Below, in pieces: positions 52,401 to 64,000 of a stretch of 64,000 nt of DNA. The first letter of the stretch is position 1, and each line of letters starts with the position of its first letter. Position numbers and translations under genes: made by a program. The stretch covers positions 23,586,501 through 23,650,500 of the forward strand of contig NC_092568.1 of assembly GCF_037975245.1 (NCBI RefSeq). The letters are read 5' to 3'. The notes beneath the pieces are model-generated. The model was not told the origin of the DNA. It saw only the letters and a list, made by a program, of their open reading frames with translations, and made no database searches. The stretch is from Apostichopus japonicus. Its lineage: Eukaryota > Echinodermata > Holothuroidea > Aspidochirotida > Stichopodidae.

Positions 52401-55400
52401 AATAATCTGTCCAACTTGAAGAAAACAGGTCAAAAGTGAGTAGCATAACAATCTTCAAATGGATTACTCAACCAAGGTGAAGTTCAGTCAACAAACCGTT
52501 TGGGTTTCCTCACAGCTATGCCTGACTGGTTAGCATCGTAAAAGAATTGTCGTTCAAGACTATTATTATGCTTATTTGTTAGCTAAGTGACGTGAACAAT
52601 CAGTAGTTTGCACCATACTGTTGACCTCTTCATTTCCGCACACAAGAGTACTCCATGTTATAGGTCAATGATTACTAGCCTCTTGTGATAATAAACGTAC
52701 GTTAACAAAGGAAACTGGTATACGAAAGCATGAAGCGTGTGATACTATTGATGGTTAAACCAGCTACCCCCATACTTTATAAATTATTTACTCAACTCTC
52801 AGAGGTGGCAATGAGGTGAAAATGGGTAAGACGGTGAAGGAGAAAATAATATAAACTGTACAGGTTACTGCCGGCCTGTATAAGTCCCGGCTCAACATGC
52901 TCCAAGAAAATAATAATAATAAGTACAAAAAATAAAATAGGAAAACGGAAAACAGACAAACAAAATTATTCAGAAGTAACTAACACAGCACCGAAGACAT
53001 AAATAGTGCTATTAAACAGCATGACAGCCTATACCCTTACAAATGGTTTAATGAGAAGCTTAACGAGGGCGCTAAACTGGTTATACTTTGTTATACCGAT
53101 GTTCATGAGGCAGTTTGTTCGCCGTATGAAGAATATAATCTAAGATCACATTGACCAAACTTACGGTACCCTTTGGTTAGTTACGCATAACAAGATAGGC
53201 CTACGCATATATAGGCCTAACATATCGTAATACACTGAGCCTATACCGTTATCCCGAGTACAAAACGGTCAACTGACAAAGTAAAGACTTCCGACAATTC
53301 GCGCTGTTTAATATCTACAGAGCCTTCCTTAACTTCAATGATACTCATCCAGCTTGATCTACTTTCTTTCCTCCTTTTTCTTTCGTCGTTTTTCAATATT
53401 TTTTTTTTGATTCTCACACGAAATGTCGCCTCATTGTTTATAGAACAATTCCACTCACACAGTCAGTCACGTGATTTCATATGAGAATCGTGGATCGCCG
53501 ACCATAGTGTCAGCCAGGAGGGAGGGAGGGCTCCTCGCACCTTTAATGAATGCTACTCGCAACAGGAGCAAACAAAAACGGCACAAGAAAAGAAGGCTTT
53601 GCTTACTTTGTGAAGAGCTGCAGTGTGATCAGAATTGATCAATGCGACGCCTCAAATATTTGAGGGTTAATATTGCTTTAAGTGTGAGTACAATGAGACT
53701 CATCCCAAACCCTGAACAGGGTTCTTCGGAATCACCTAATATGAAGAGATTACAAATAGGTTGGAATCATAAGCAGATGACAATAAGCTTTATCATGAAC
53801 ATAAACAAAACATTACTAACACGACTAATCCTAAAATATTCATTCTCATTGTAACGCCGACGTTAGAATCAACAAGAGTCAAGCACAGTGCACACTAGGC
53901 TGTATTTCTAAAGCATGAGACCAATGTTTATCTATAGCATTAGATCCATCATATTTGGGGACAAAATTTACACAACAATCCACTTTTCACGCCTTCTTCC
54001 CGACTTTTCACCTAAAAGCCATACCCACCAGGTACCGTATCTGCGAGCTTTTAAATGAAACAAACAGGTCGACGAATAGTTTGAATAATTTCTTATTATG
54101 ACGTTACTTAAAATATCAGCCATAACGAAAGGCCAGACAGATTAATAAAAAAATAATAACTAGGTTCACACATGCTGTGACACTTTTTTCCCCCCAAGGA
54201 TATCGAGAAATGAGTGCGGAAACGGATGGGTTGCTGTAAACGAAATCCCTTCCACATTTAAAGTCAGTTTGCTTTCAGCAAGTTATAACTTCTGCAATAT
54301 TCATACACGTTGTTCACAACGACCGTGTAAGAGGACCAACACATTAATAAAAGCACACGACATGCGTTTTCATGTGGCGCGAACGAGCTTTGCGGTAAAC
54401 TGAAACTCACAACTTACGATTTTCGCCTGCTTATGAATCTTCAATACCGTACACGTGTTATATGAATCTCATCGACGCTCCTCTCAAAACACTGAGGATC
54501 GAAACCTTTATATGTATCACTTTATTCCGGTACACCTTAGTTGCGAAGCCACGAGAGAGGGGGGAAAGGGGAACGGTCCTATGGGTGCAATTTTGTCATC
54601 ACTGTATATGTTCGCCACTCAATTCCCCAGTCAACCAATGAAATACCCTGTATGGGATTTTTTTGCGGTAGAATCTGGCACCGAATATGATTGCAATAAC
54701 CCATTTGTTCGGCAACATTCTTTGCCCGTGCACGATCCCAGTTTCCCAATTTACACCGCCCCCTTCAACCAAAGGTCATCCCTGGCTACGCCACTAGAGT
54801 GTTGGCTTCTTAACGTCATGCAATAAACTATACATGAACCAGGAAATAAGAATATCTCACCTCGCTGTCAATACCTAGAAGTATTAACATAAAGAAGAAC
54901 ATAACGGACCAAATGGGGGCACCGGGCATCTGAGCCAGGCCCTCGGGATACGCCACAAACGCCAGGCCAGGACCTGTAATAATAATAACAATAAATAATA
55001 AAAACTTAATAATAACTTAATAATAATAATTATTATAATAATAATGATAACTTAATAATAATAATAACAACTGAATAATAATTTCAAACTGTTAAATGCG
55101 TCTTCCTTGTTTGCTGGCCAGTTTTCTATTAATGATTCACTCTGGAAAATGGAATTGATTTCCCTCTGTATTATTATAATTTTTTTGAATGTATTACAGT
55201 GGAGGATGTTCTTTTACATTAGAGCCGTAGACAAATAAAACAGATAGTGATGGGCCCCACTCACTTTGGGACAAATCACATGGCTGTTGAGATATAGAAT
55301 AGCAATACTGATTAGTCGAGATCACTTGTCCGAACCCCGATTCTAGACTAACAATTTCCAAACCTGCCCAATGCTCAGCACCGAACAATGACTTTCAAAC

Positions 55401-57247
55401 CCCGGCATTACCAGTGGGTGGAAAATACTCAGTATAATGCATTTTCGTACAGACAGGCATAACCTCATTAACTATATAAAGTTATATTTTTGGACCAAAC
55501 AAAAAACATACGGTATGTCCAGTCCTTTAGCTTGAATTTTTTTTTTATTGATATATTATCTTTTGCACAAAGATATTGGTTACCCAAAATATATATATAT
55601 TATTTTTCTGCGTACCTGAATCTGCGACTTCGCTGATGTCTTTACCTTGGTTTCCGGCCATGAAACCCAGCACTGAGAATATTACAATGCCTGCATATAT
55701 ACTGGTGCCGCTGTTGGCGGCGGCGAATAAAACAGCGTCTCTGTTAAAATAATTGAGAGTTGGAGTCTTTAGTATAAATAACCATATCGAACAAAACTGA
55801 TGGGTCCAGACTCGAATCCTTTGCGGCCTGCAGGTTCGAGTCCAATATTACTTTGCAGCGGTAAAGGTCAGTTGCAAACTGGGAGAGTTTATTGAACCAG
55901 CTGGAGGGAATAATTTGTTGCATGAAGTCTGTATTGTTCTGCTTCATGGAAGTTAAACACATGATCAGCTTAAGATATTGATTCAGTCTTAGAAGATTCT
56001 ACTAGATTGATATAGCACACTCCCAGAAGTCACGTTGTATAGTTAACCGCGTGATCAGCTATGTGTACTAAATCTTACTCAGTGATTGGTGTACATTCAG
56101 CCACGCAGTCTCATCGAAGTTAGCAACGTATAATCCGATAAGACCTATTTCTCCAATCTAAAGACAAAGCTACTCATTAAGTCACTATGCAGTTATATCG
56201 ATAATTAAACAGACTGTAATATCAAGGGTATACCTTTCGCGTGCATCCTCATGCAATCCCAATTAATGAGGGATTCAGTAAATGAGGTTTTGTATGTTAC
56301 AAAGAGGTTCACTGGCGAAGTAAGAGGCACCCGCTAAATAGTAGGTAGCAGTGCAATAGAAACTTAGTATCAACTTTAATCTGTTTCATGATTGCCCTCT
56401 GCAATAATAGTCCGGCAAATACCAGTCCCTTCCTCCCTCCTACTCGTCTCACCCCCCCCCCACTCTCTCTCTCGTAAATCCCACAAATAACGCTCCTCCG
56501 AATTTCTATCTCTTGCAACTATGATGTGTGATATATGGCATAGGTTTGGAAAGGAAAGGTATGACATTCCCTTGTGCGTAGTGTGGGACATTACTATCCG
56601 TTTTACTACGCAGACGGGAAAACTAAATCTAATTATCTCATCGCTCCAATAGTGAGGACGAGAAACTGTAGTTCCTTTGCCAGTTGGGCCAAAAACAGCT
56701 ATGTCAGTTACCATAGCAACAGTTGCCATGGTTAATTTTCCTGAGTAGCTACTCTCTGGAGTCAACCATGGTGGGCACCAAAGTGTCACCAAAAGTCCAT
56801 GACTGATTATCTGGGGTCCATAAGTGTCCTTGTGTACGTGTGTGCGTGGGTGGGTGTGTGTGTGTGTGATGTCCAATTTTGTGTCAAAAACTCCTGGACG
56901 GCCACGCTTCAATTTTTTTTAGATTCGTCTCCTATACTGTATCATCCTCTCACATCCAACTTCGTGTGCCGCTAAAACTAATATTGGTCTAGTTTGACCT
57001 CTTAGCCTTTCGAGTATTTCATCCACACCCCGTGCGGTGCCCTTTGCCATTCCGAGTGATGCATATATTACAGCGCGGGACAGAAAAAACATACAAATAA
57101 ATAAGTATATATGGAAAAATAAAGCTCAGTTGGTTTTACTCACCGCACGAAATTGTGTTTATATTTGTTGTAACTTCCCAGGGCAACCATTGTTCCTATG
57201 CCAAGACTGTATGAGAAAAAAATTTGAGTAGCGGCATCCAGCCAGAC
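46455..57247 (-). CDS. SLC6-family Na+/Cl- coupled transporter, 3' part
   Basis: Eight coding exons join in phase: 57247-57144, 55740-55616, 54973-54861, 51556-51419, 49920-49818, 48811-48708, 47378-47205 and 46622-46455. They encode 342 residues ending at TAA. The sequence runs from TM6 ([17 protein letters not shown]) to TM12 and the cytosolic tail. Landmarks are TM7 NSGTS, TM8 LGIDS with the Asp-Ser pair of the Na2 site, [36 protein letters not shown] with YVYPTWG, and LAERWK. These match the creatine/taurine/betaine/GABA branch better than monoamine or glycine carriers. Members move small zwitterionic solutes into cells with Na+ and Cl-. The tail carries PPSY, a WW-domain ligand motif. 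The first exon has a clean TTTCAG acceptor. TM1-TM5 exons were not found up to 64000, so the gene is incomplete in this window. Substrate cannot be assigned. Confidence 0.94.
47492..47855. mobile_element. hAT-like element with perfect 8-bp TSD in SLC6 intron
   Basis: A 364-bp element beginning CAGTGGCGTAGGAA and ending TTCCTACGCCCTTG, with TGTAGATA at 47484-47491 and 47856-47863. It landed in a TAGATA-type microsatellite, which continues on its right. The interior holds two copies of a motif with GATGCAATTTGGTGC. Confidence 0.9.
47857..48072. repeat. TA / TAGATA microsatellite
   Basis: About 215 bp of interrupted ATATAT and TAGATATATTT units in the SLC6 intron between exons 47378-47205 and 48811-48708. 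Confidence 0.93.
48459..48565. repeat. Two-copy 56-bp direct repeat
   Basis: Two units (from 48459 and 48515) share TCATAATTCAGACTGTGTA, GTGAGTCTGTG-type sequence and AACTTGAGATGTTGGACT. Intronic, non-coding. Confidence 0.85.
54538..54796. mobile_element. Decayed hAT-like element in SLC6 intron
   Basis: The left end TAGTTGCGAAGCCA mirrors the right end TGGCTACGCCACTA imperfectly. It contains GAGAGAGGGGGG-type sequence as in related elements. I found no convincing target duplication. It covers most of a 123-codon plus-strand ORF (54455-54826), which is therefore not called as a gene. Confidence 0.5.
54979..55082. repeat. (TAA)n microsatellite
   Basis: Interrupted TAATAA tract just upstream of the SLC6 exon at 54973-54861 on its transcript strand. 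A similar tract lies at 57512-57592. Confidence 0.9.
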
Positions 57248-59480
57248 CTGAAAGAAACAATATAAGTTTGTCAATGCAGATTGACCTTTCTCAATTTTTT
57301 CCCACTTTGTTTTCTTCTTTTTTTGCAACTGTGGAGATCGTTTCAGACAGGCCACCGCCAAAACTCAAGGAAGCATAGCGTCGGGCTTCGAGGTCCTGAA
57401 ACATAACTTTTTTTTCTTCTCCTTTTAGGGTTATAAGAACACGTATTGTAATACCTTAATAAAATTTAAGGACGCATAGGTTGAGACTGAAATAATATGC
57501 GTATGTATTTAGATAATAATAATAATGATAATAATATTAATAATAATAATAATAACAATAATAATAATTAATAATAATAATAATGATAATAACAACGTCA
57601 TAGCTTAAAGCAATTAGGACAATGAGCATGAACCACTAAGGACCTTTATTTTTTAAGAAAGTCGATAAAGGTAAAGGCGTCTCATAGCAGTCAACCCTGT
57701 GAACTATAGTTCAACAACACACCGCGGTTTATCGGTTTAATTCTAATAATCACTGATATGCTCTGGTAAAATAGTACGTTTGTTTAAGTTAGGCCCAACA
57801 ATTCGTGCAAGGGCAATATTCTTTGCATCGGGCCAACGAAGAACGACGCAGTAGGCAGGTACACATGTAACAAACACTACATCAAAGAAAGGACGGTCGG
57901 AGGGGTACATATACGCTTATTGGGGGTATATTCGTGAAGTATTTTCCATTGCCTCAAGTCTCTCAGGACATCTCCGTACGCCCTTCACCCACCGCAATCA
58001 CGTCTTTATCAATCCTGTGACGAAATCCTAGTACATATAGTGTTGAGAGTTTATATATCAATATTGAGGGTAATAAAGATGATTTCCAATCATAATGACA
58101 ATCATAATTACAATACTCATAAAAATAGTAACAGCTAAACAGTAGTTTTTATATAACAGTTGAACACAAAGGACGTCTGCGTATTTACGACGGACGGGCG
58201 CATAAAGTTCTCTTTTGTTGTCGTCTTACACCGGGATATTATCAAGGATCCACTGCCAGTAAATAAAACTGAAGTGTTATACTGAAAGGTTACCGTGGCG
58301 CTTTGTTATTTGGACAGAGTCGACAAGTCCTAACAAACATTTATCATAAGATATTTGCTCTATACACTTGAACTTTGGTTTATCGCAGAAGGATTAAAAA
58401 AAAACAGCTTATGCCTATATAGATAATGATAATTGATTAATGATAAAGCCTGTCGTATGTTATACCGTATCAAAGTCGAATTTCGCTCTACAAAAATAGT
58501 TACTGCAGTTTTTGGGCAATTTTGTCATCTATCTGAGCTACCGTTATCATGTTTATGATAGTGACATAAACATATGATATACAACAGTGACAAATTGCTA
58601 GTGAACTTTTATGACCAATACATAATTTACACAGGTAGTTGGTATAATAAGGGGGTGAGAGGGGTGGGGGGCAGGAAAGGAAAGAGAAGGAAGTTTGTTA
58701 GTGAGTTCTTTGGCAATTACTGTTTGTTATATTAAACAATAACTAAAGTATAATCTTCCATTCTTGGGAAGCCTGAGCCAGCCTCCATCCGTCCCTCCTT
58801 ATCTAGTTATATACCAGTGATAAGTGGTCAGTCTCCGCAAAGAGGCATGTTCAGGACAATCGCATGTAACATTCTAGTATAAACTAATACCACACCCGTG
58901 AAAAATGTCGATTTCTCACAACACCTAAATGGAACATGTATTGTCAACCTACTGTATTGATAAGCAGCTTGCGACAGCTATACTGCGTAGTGGTAATAGG
59001 AACAGTCAACCCAGTCACCATCATTAACCTGTGTTAATGAGATGCATTTGGTGGGGAACTCCCAGAGACATCTAACCAAACTTTCATTTTTGGGTGATTG
59101 AAGTGTTTAACCACACACTATAGACTGAATACTTGAACAAGTCTAAAATGACATCACAGAGCCACTTTAGTACTGACATTGTTAACATTTTCCTTCATGT
59201 TTATTCATTACTTGTATTTTTCCTTTGGAAGAAAGCAGCATTTGAAAATGTATTACCTTGAAAAAAAAAATGACGTTTTAAGCAAGACCTAATCTTGGCA
59301 TTGCTTTCAGACGCACTATACTGCTTTCTTCCATCATGAAAAGACTAAGAAAGAAGGACTATAGAGATTTCACCTCCTGGCAACCTCACACACTGACATC
59401 ATGGCAGCCATTTGACGAGTTTTCAACATGGGATCTCCCAAACGGAACAGAATTTTTACTAGTAGGTTAGTTGTTGTTTA
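57248..59480. other. SLC6 intron or upstream sequence, no gene seen
   Basis: Low-complexity TAA tract (57512-57592) and otherwise unremarkable AT-rich sequence. I searched for TM1-TM5 SLC6 exons on the minus strand and saw none. Confidence 0.6.
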
Positions 59481-60429
59481 TCACAAAATGTCTCTTTCAT
59501 ACAGGAAAAAGGTGATGATTGGGTTTCGCATTTCCTTTACTGTCACATAGCGGGACGGACGAACCTTTAACGTACGTGTTTATATGGGTTGCTACGATCA
59601 AGCATGCGTTGCAAAGGACACAGATGTTCGTCAAGTTTGAACCTGTAATAGGGTCCCCGGTCCCACACGTTTTACAATCGTAAAATAAGTGTACCGGTCG
59701 AAACATGAGAGATTTCTACTTCAAATATGATCAAGCATGTCGGAGGAGTGTAGGTTGTCAACTTGAGTAGATATTGGAGGATGAGTTACTGAATACACAA
59801 AATCAAAATGCCTTCGATTAAACTTCGTGTACCATTCTAACTTCTTAACCACGTCCCAACAGAGTGTTACCATCATAATTCGGTACAGACAATTGGCTGA
59901 GTGGACATTTGTCAGTCACCTTCCAGCAACAACACTGACTACAGTACAATTCATATCGATGCCATCTATCCAACGGTATGTATCCCCTTCCTTCACGACA
60001 CAGATTCCTGTAGTTCTCCCGAAAATGACAAACGCATGATATACAGATTCGTTTCAAATCTTTCAACAGATGAATAATGCCATCTCAATAGTGACATTTA
60101 GGACCAGAGTTTCAACTTTGGGTTTGTTGTCTATTCACGAGAGGTCTTCTAATGCAGACTTCAGTCTTGCTCGAGAGTTTTCAATGAACATCATGTACCG
60201 CACTTTCCTCTCTAAACCTTTTAATATCGTCCGAACGAAACACCGCTGTCGGTATTATGTATCGGTAGTAAACTGAAAGATTCGATGAAGTAATGTCGTA
60301 GTTTGTCAGTTTGGCAAGTACAGACTCCCGCGATACTAGGTTAACGAAATTGATTTTTTTCTTCACCTCAGGCCGAAACATTGTTGCACTTCACTTCAAG
60401 GTTCTTCAAGCTTTGCCAAATTCTTGAAC

Positions 60430-61365
60430 TTGAGACAGAAGCCTTTCTCTTCAACGTCCATATGCGGGTTTTGCATCACATTCTACCGCTACTGTTCTAA
60501 AACACTTCAAACCTACATGGTCATCTGCACCTTTCTTCAAATCTGCTAACACTAAAAGCCGATCGTTTTAACTTCATCTCAAAAATTCAACTAGTAGCCC
60601 GTTTCTTCAATGTCCATGTGCGGGTTTTGTATGGTATCATACCTCTTCTGTTCTAAAACACTTCAAACCTACTTGGTCGTCTGCACCTTTCTTCAAATCT
60701 GCTAATACTAAAAGCCGATGGTTCTAACTTCATCTCAAAATTCAACTAGTAGCCTTTTTCTTCAATGTCCATGTGCGGTTTTCGTATCGCATCATACCTC
60801 TCCTCAAAGCTATTTGGCCATCTGCACCTTAATTGAAATCTGCTAATACTATAAGCTCATCGTTCTGACGTCATCTCCCAAATTCTTCAACTAGTAGCCT
60901 GTTTCTTCAATGTCCATGTGCGGGTTTTGTATGGTATCATACCTCTTCGTCTGTTCTCAAACACCTCAAAGCTATTTGGCAATCTGCACCTTTCTTGAAA
61001 TCTGCTAATACTAAAAGCCAATCTTTTTAGCTTCATCTCAGAAATTCTTCAAGTAGTAGCATGTTTCTTCAATGTCCATGTGCGGGTTTTGTATCACATT
61101 CTGCCTCTTCTGTTCTCAAACACCTCAAAGCTATACTTGGCCATCTGCACCTTTCTCGAAATCTGTTAATACTAGAAGTTCGTCGTTCTGACGTCATCTC
61201 CCAAATTCTTCAACTAGTAGCCTGTTTCTTCAATGTCCATGTGCGGTTTTCGTATCGCATTATACCTCTTCTGTTCTCAATCACCTCAAAGCTACTTGGC
61301 CATCTGCACCTTTCTTGAAATCTGCTAAAACTAAAAGCCGATCGATCGTACTTCATCTTCCCTGC
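60430..61365 (-). repeat. Six-copy tandem repeat, unit 145-162 bp
   Basis: Copies are recognisable from TTTCTTCAATGTCCATGTGC (plus strand) at about 60602, 60757, 60902, 61064 and 61225, with a diverged copy near 60443. On the minus strand two copies each hold an intact ATG ORF: 61356-61210 (48 residues) and 61036-60887 (49 residues). Both end TWTLKKQATS and share SRFQERCR. The other four are broken by stops or frameshifts. Unit length is not a multiple of three, so it is not one repeat protein. Confidence 0.82.
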
Positions 61366-62120
61366 ACTCAGGCGCTATAAAATACTTGGCCCGGATCTGT
61401 TAAGTATCCCATTCCACGCTGGAAAGATATAGACATCTTATCACTGTCTCAACTAACCGAATCTTCCGACTTAACCAATCCAATCAGGGGACTGAAGCCA
61501 ATTATTATCTCTCCAGCAATCTTGCCTTTCGGTGTGAATAAACGTGGATTACCTTCTTCGTCCAGATGACATCAGAAGCCTTTTGGCAACCCGTACAGCT
61601 TATTTTAGCAACTTAATGTTCAACTCGTAGCCCTACTGGAATGGAAACTCTTGGGTTTACATTTTAAAGTATTGAACATTCGCCGCCACATGTTTCCTCT
61701 TCTTACACATCAACCCAGAAACTTCTGAAGGCGATCTTCTTGTCAATTCCATATTCCAAAATTATCAGCTTTAAGTTGTGGTTTTCGACGATGATTTCCC
61801 ATTTTGTGCTTCAGTTTCAGGTAATACAACATTGTATTACGTTCTTGCTATCCGCAGTCGATCCCCCTCTTAACGATGACACAAGCCGACCCCTTTTTCA
61901 GCGATACACCTATAAAATTCTTTTCTTTCGACGAATCCGTCAACTCCCGTTACATCGTACACGTTCAACTTCATACAGGACGTGAATGTGTGACACGCGG
62001 AACTAAGCTCACAGCCTTCCAACGTCTTCTTCTTCACCCTCAACAAATCTTTAGATTATCTATTCCTGCAGTAGCAAAGTCCTCCGTCTGAAAAATGTAC
62101 TTCAATCGTCGACTATTTCA

Positions 62121-62148
62121 TCTCTCTCTCTCTCTCTCTCTGTCTCTC
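62121..62148. repeat. (TC)n microsatellite
   Basis: A CT-dinucleotide run between the short plus-strand ORFs. Confidence 0.85.
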
Positions 62149-64000
62149 GTGCTCATGTCCATTTTTAGTAAGTTTTATGACGTATAAAGTCTCTGAATGT
62201 GCGTCGCAAGTGATTCATTAATTTGCATTCCGTTGGTTTCAAGTTTACGCTAATACATGACAAACTATGTCTCCAGAGATGGATTCTTTTCCAAAGCTGC
62301 TTCGTATACTTGACAGGACAGTCAATTCTTCTTTGCAGGCGACTAAAGATCAACTCACCAAAATTCGTAACAAGGAATATTCATTATATTCGGTAACGGG
62401 AAGTATTGTGGCCATCATATATGGCATACAATCTATAGATAAAGCTGTATTCAAATACGGAATCAGTCACGGTATACTTAAGAAATGACGATCATGATTG
62501 TATAGTTTACTGTGTACGGAAACAAAATCTAAGTATATTTTAACGCGAACTATGATATTGATTGTGTTCGAAAAAAAAAGGTTAATATACAAACGCAATT
62601 AACAACTCTTATTAATCTCAAACATATCAAATTGTAATAACATTCTACAGTTACAATGTCATTCACGTTTCGTCGAGTAATCTAATACTTGACATTTAGC
62701 TATACTTCATTAATGATACTTAGCAACAAAACACATACCAAGATGCTTACCTGACGTCCTTTACCTCATGCAGTTATGTATTCACCTTTTCCTGACACGT
62801 TGGACTTCGAATGTTTCTTCATCTTTCGACGTAACGAGATTCCTAACATTCAGTCGGAGTTCGAGGTTCATGTATTTTCGTTCTTTCTGGTTTATCTAAC
62901 GCCTTGCTGAAGTTCGTACATCACCGGTGCATATATCGAGTAACTGTCTTGTCAGCATCTATCATAGCGCGTATCCGCAGTGGAGGGAATTTAATACGTT
63001 GTAAGAGGTTTGCCATCAGGCTGCTTTTAAGACCTTCGTCGAAGTATATCCAAGAAGATGTCGAAAGTTGGTAGACAATTGGTTCTGGTAATAAATTTGG
63101 ACCGGTAGTCTTCTACGGTCAAGTGGCTTTTCATCTTTCATTCTGTAACATTCGCATCTCCAAGTATCCTTCTCGAGGCGGGATTAAAACGTCTCTCATC
63201 AAGATGAAGCGATGTGGGCATCCTCTTCCTCGGCTTGATGGAGTTAGTGTCTTTCATCATTTTCATCCCTTCGTATTTGTATTTTTCTTGGACCTGGCCG
63301 ACCACATCTTGCAACGTAGGAGTGTCACTACATGAAAATATGTCTACTTCAAACTTAGGCCTAATGTTAAAAGTTATAACCAAGCGGTTGGGAGGCACCA
63401 AAGCTCGAATGTTACATCATCTCTACAAGTAGCCGCGTAGATATTGTTTATATCATGGACACGAAAATTGCATATGATTTTTGCAAGAACAACATTTTAC
63501 GGATAAAAATAAATATTACATTAGAGAATATTGTTGACGTCACACTGGTGACGTTGAATTATGACACAGTTAGGTCAAAACAGATACGTAAAGAAACGTT
63601 AAGTCGACAGGGAGCATTTTTAAAGCAGGGTATTGAGGTAAAACACTACCTTGATTTTACAATGTTGCTCTCATAGATGGCAAATTAATTAACAAATAAA
63701 CGGGCTTCCAATTTTCAAGCAGAGCAAGATGTTTCAAATCGAATGTCGCTCGGGTTTGTAGGTCTGGTAAGTAATGTGTTGCCCTCCTACTTCGGACGTC
63801 AATCTCACATGAACAGAAAAAAAACACCCCCATTGTTTACCAATTAAGGCTTTCCCTTCGTTGTCCAAAAAATCTGGATGCTTATCTCTGATTCGAGTTG
63901 GATCAATTTACAACATTGCCATGAAATCAACTTCCGATGAGTAGTAAAAAACTATTCCATTCTTACAAACCTAACTCAATAAACTGCTTTAAAAAGGGGG

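Larger units (their letters stand above)
59497..63676. other. Block of short ORFs on both strands, function unknown
   Basis: This block differs from flanking sequence: it looks less AT-rich and is dense in short open frames. Minus strand: 59497-59706 (69 codons, ATG, with a CKTC-x16-CVLC zinc-ribbon-like pattern) and 60181-60381 (66, ATG). Cys-rich 59845-60066 and 63138-63401 open only from TTG. Plus strand: 61876-62091 (71, ATG), 62267-62488 (73, ATG, one possible hydrophobic helix) and 63455-63676 (73, ATG). Several minus-strand frames have start and stop touching or overlapping, for example TGATG. None is recognised. They could be chance ORFs, a decayed mobile or viral insertion, or small genes. 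I do not call them genes. Confidence 0.25.

Noticed and set aside
54455-54826. 123-codon plus-strand ORF
   Set aside because: Mostly inside a decayed hAT-like element whose terminus encodes the ATPLEC-like end.
59497-59706. Confident call of a zinc-ribbon gene
   Set aside because: Paired cysteines alone in a 69-codon ORF are not enough without homology or expression; kept only as part of the unexplained block.

Overview
This is eukaryotic animal DNA: AT-rich, with long introns, GT-AG splice sites, many microsatellites, and non-autonomous DNA transposons with target-site duplications. Two genes align over their full length with animal families I recognise, FIBP and UBXN1. An SLC6 transporter and a tandem-SPRY protein also have clear animal-style exon structures. 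Repeat content and protein divergence suggest a marine invertebrate deuterostome, most likely an echinoderm such as a sea cucumber. That placement is inference.

Layout. (1) 16-11309, minus strand: 14 coding exons of a protein built from four SPRY domains, running off the left edge. (2) 11310-15590: no convincing coding sequence, but a hAT-like element with a perfect 8-bp target duplication (12855-13499) and a degenerate tandem array (about 13670-14455). (3) 15591-22587, plus strand: complete FIBP in ten coding exons, with a duplicated splice donor behind exon 4 and a small hAT-like element in intron 3. (4) 22588-26275: non-coding, with a fourth inverted-repeat element. (5) 26276-35815, minus strand: complete UBXN1 in eleven coding exons. 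It has a UBA domain, a C2H2-type finger, a coiled coil and a UBX domain; its terminal exon sits in a three-copy tandem duplication. Its introns hold a tRNA-like SINE and a hairpin-forming minisatellite. (6) 35816-46454: about 10.6 kb without a gene, holding a duplicated 0.4-kb segment, a 20-bp satellite and transposon relics. (7) 46455-57247, minus strand: the 3' eight coding exons (TM6 to the C-terminus) of an SLC6 Na+/Cl- coupled transporter of the creatine/taurine/betaine/GABA class. (8) 57248-64000: the 5' SLC6 exons were not found here. From about 59.5 kb the DNA looks different, with a six-copy repeat of about 155 bp and many short ORFs on both strands.

The genes are ordinary, unlinked cellular functions: ubiquitin/p97 adaptor work (UBXN1), FIBP, membrane transport (SLC6) and a probable protein-interaction scaffold (SPRY). 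I see no operon-like cooperation among them. The most unusual items are the four-SPRY protein, the triplicated UBXN1 last exon, the duplicated FIBP donor, a MITE family with 6-bp target duplications, and the unexplained small-ORF and repeat block at 59.5-63.7 kb.
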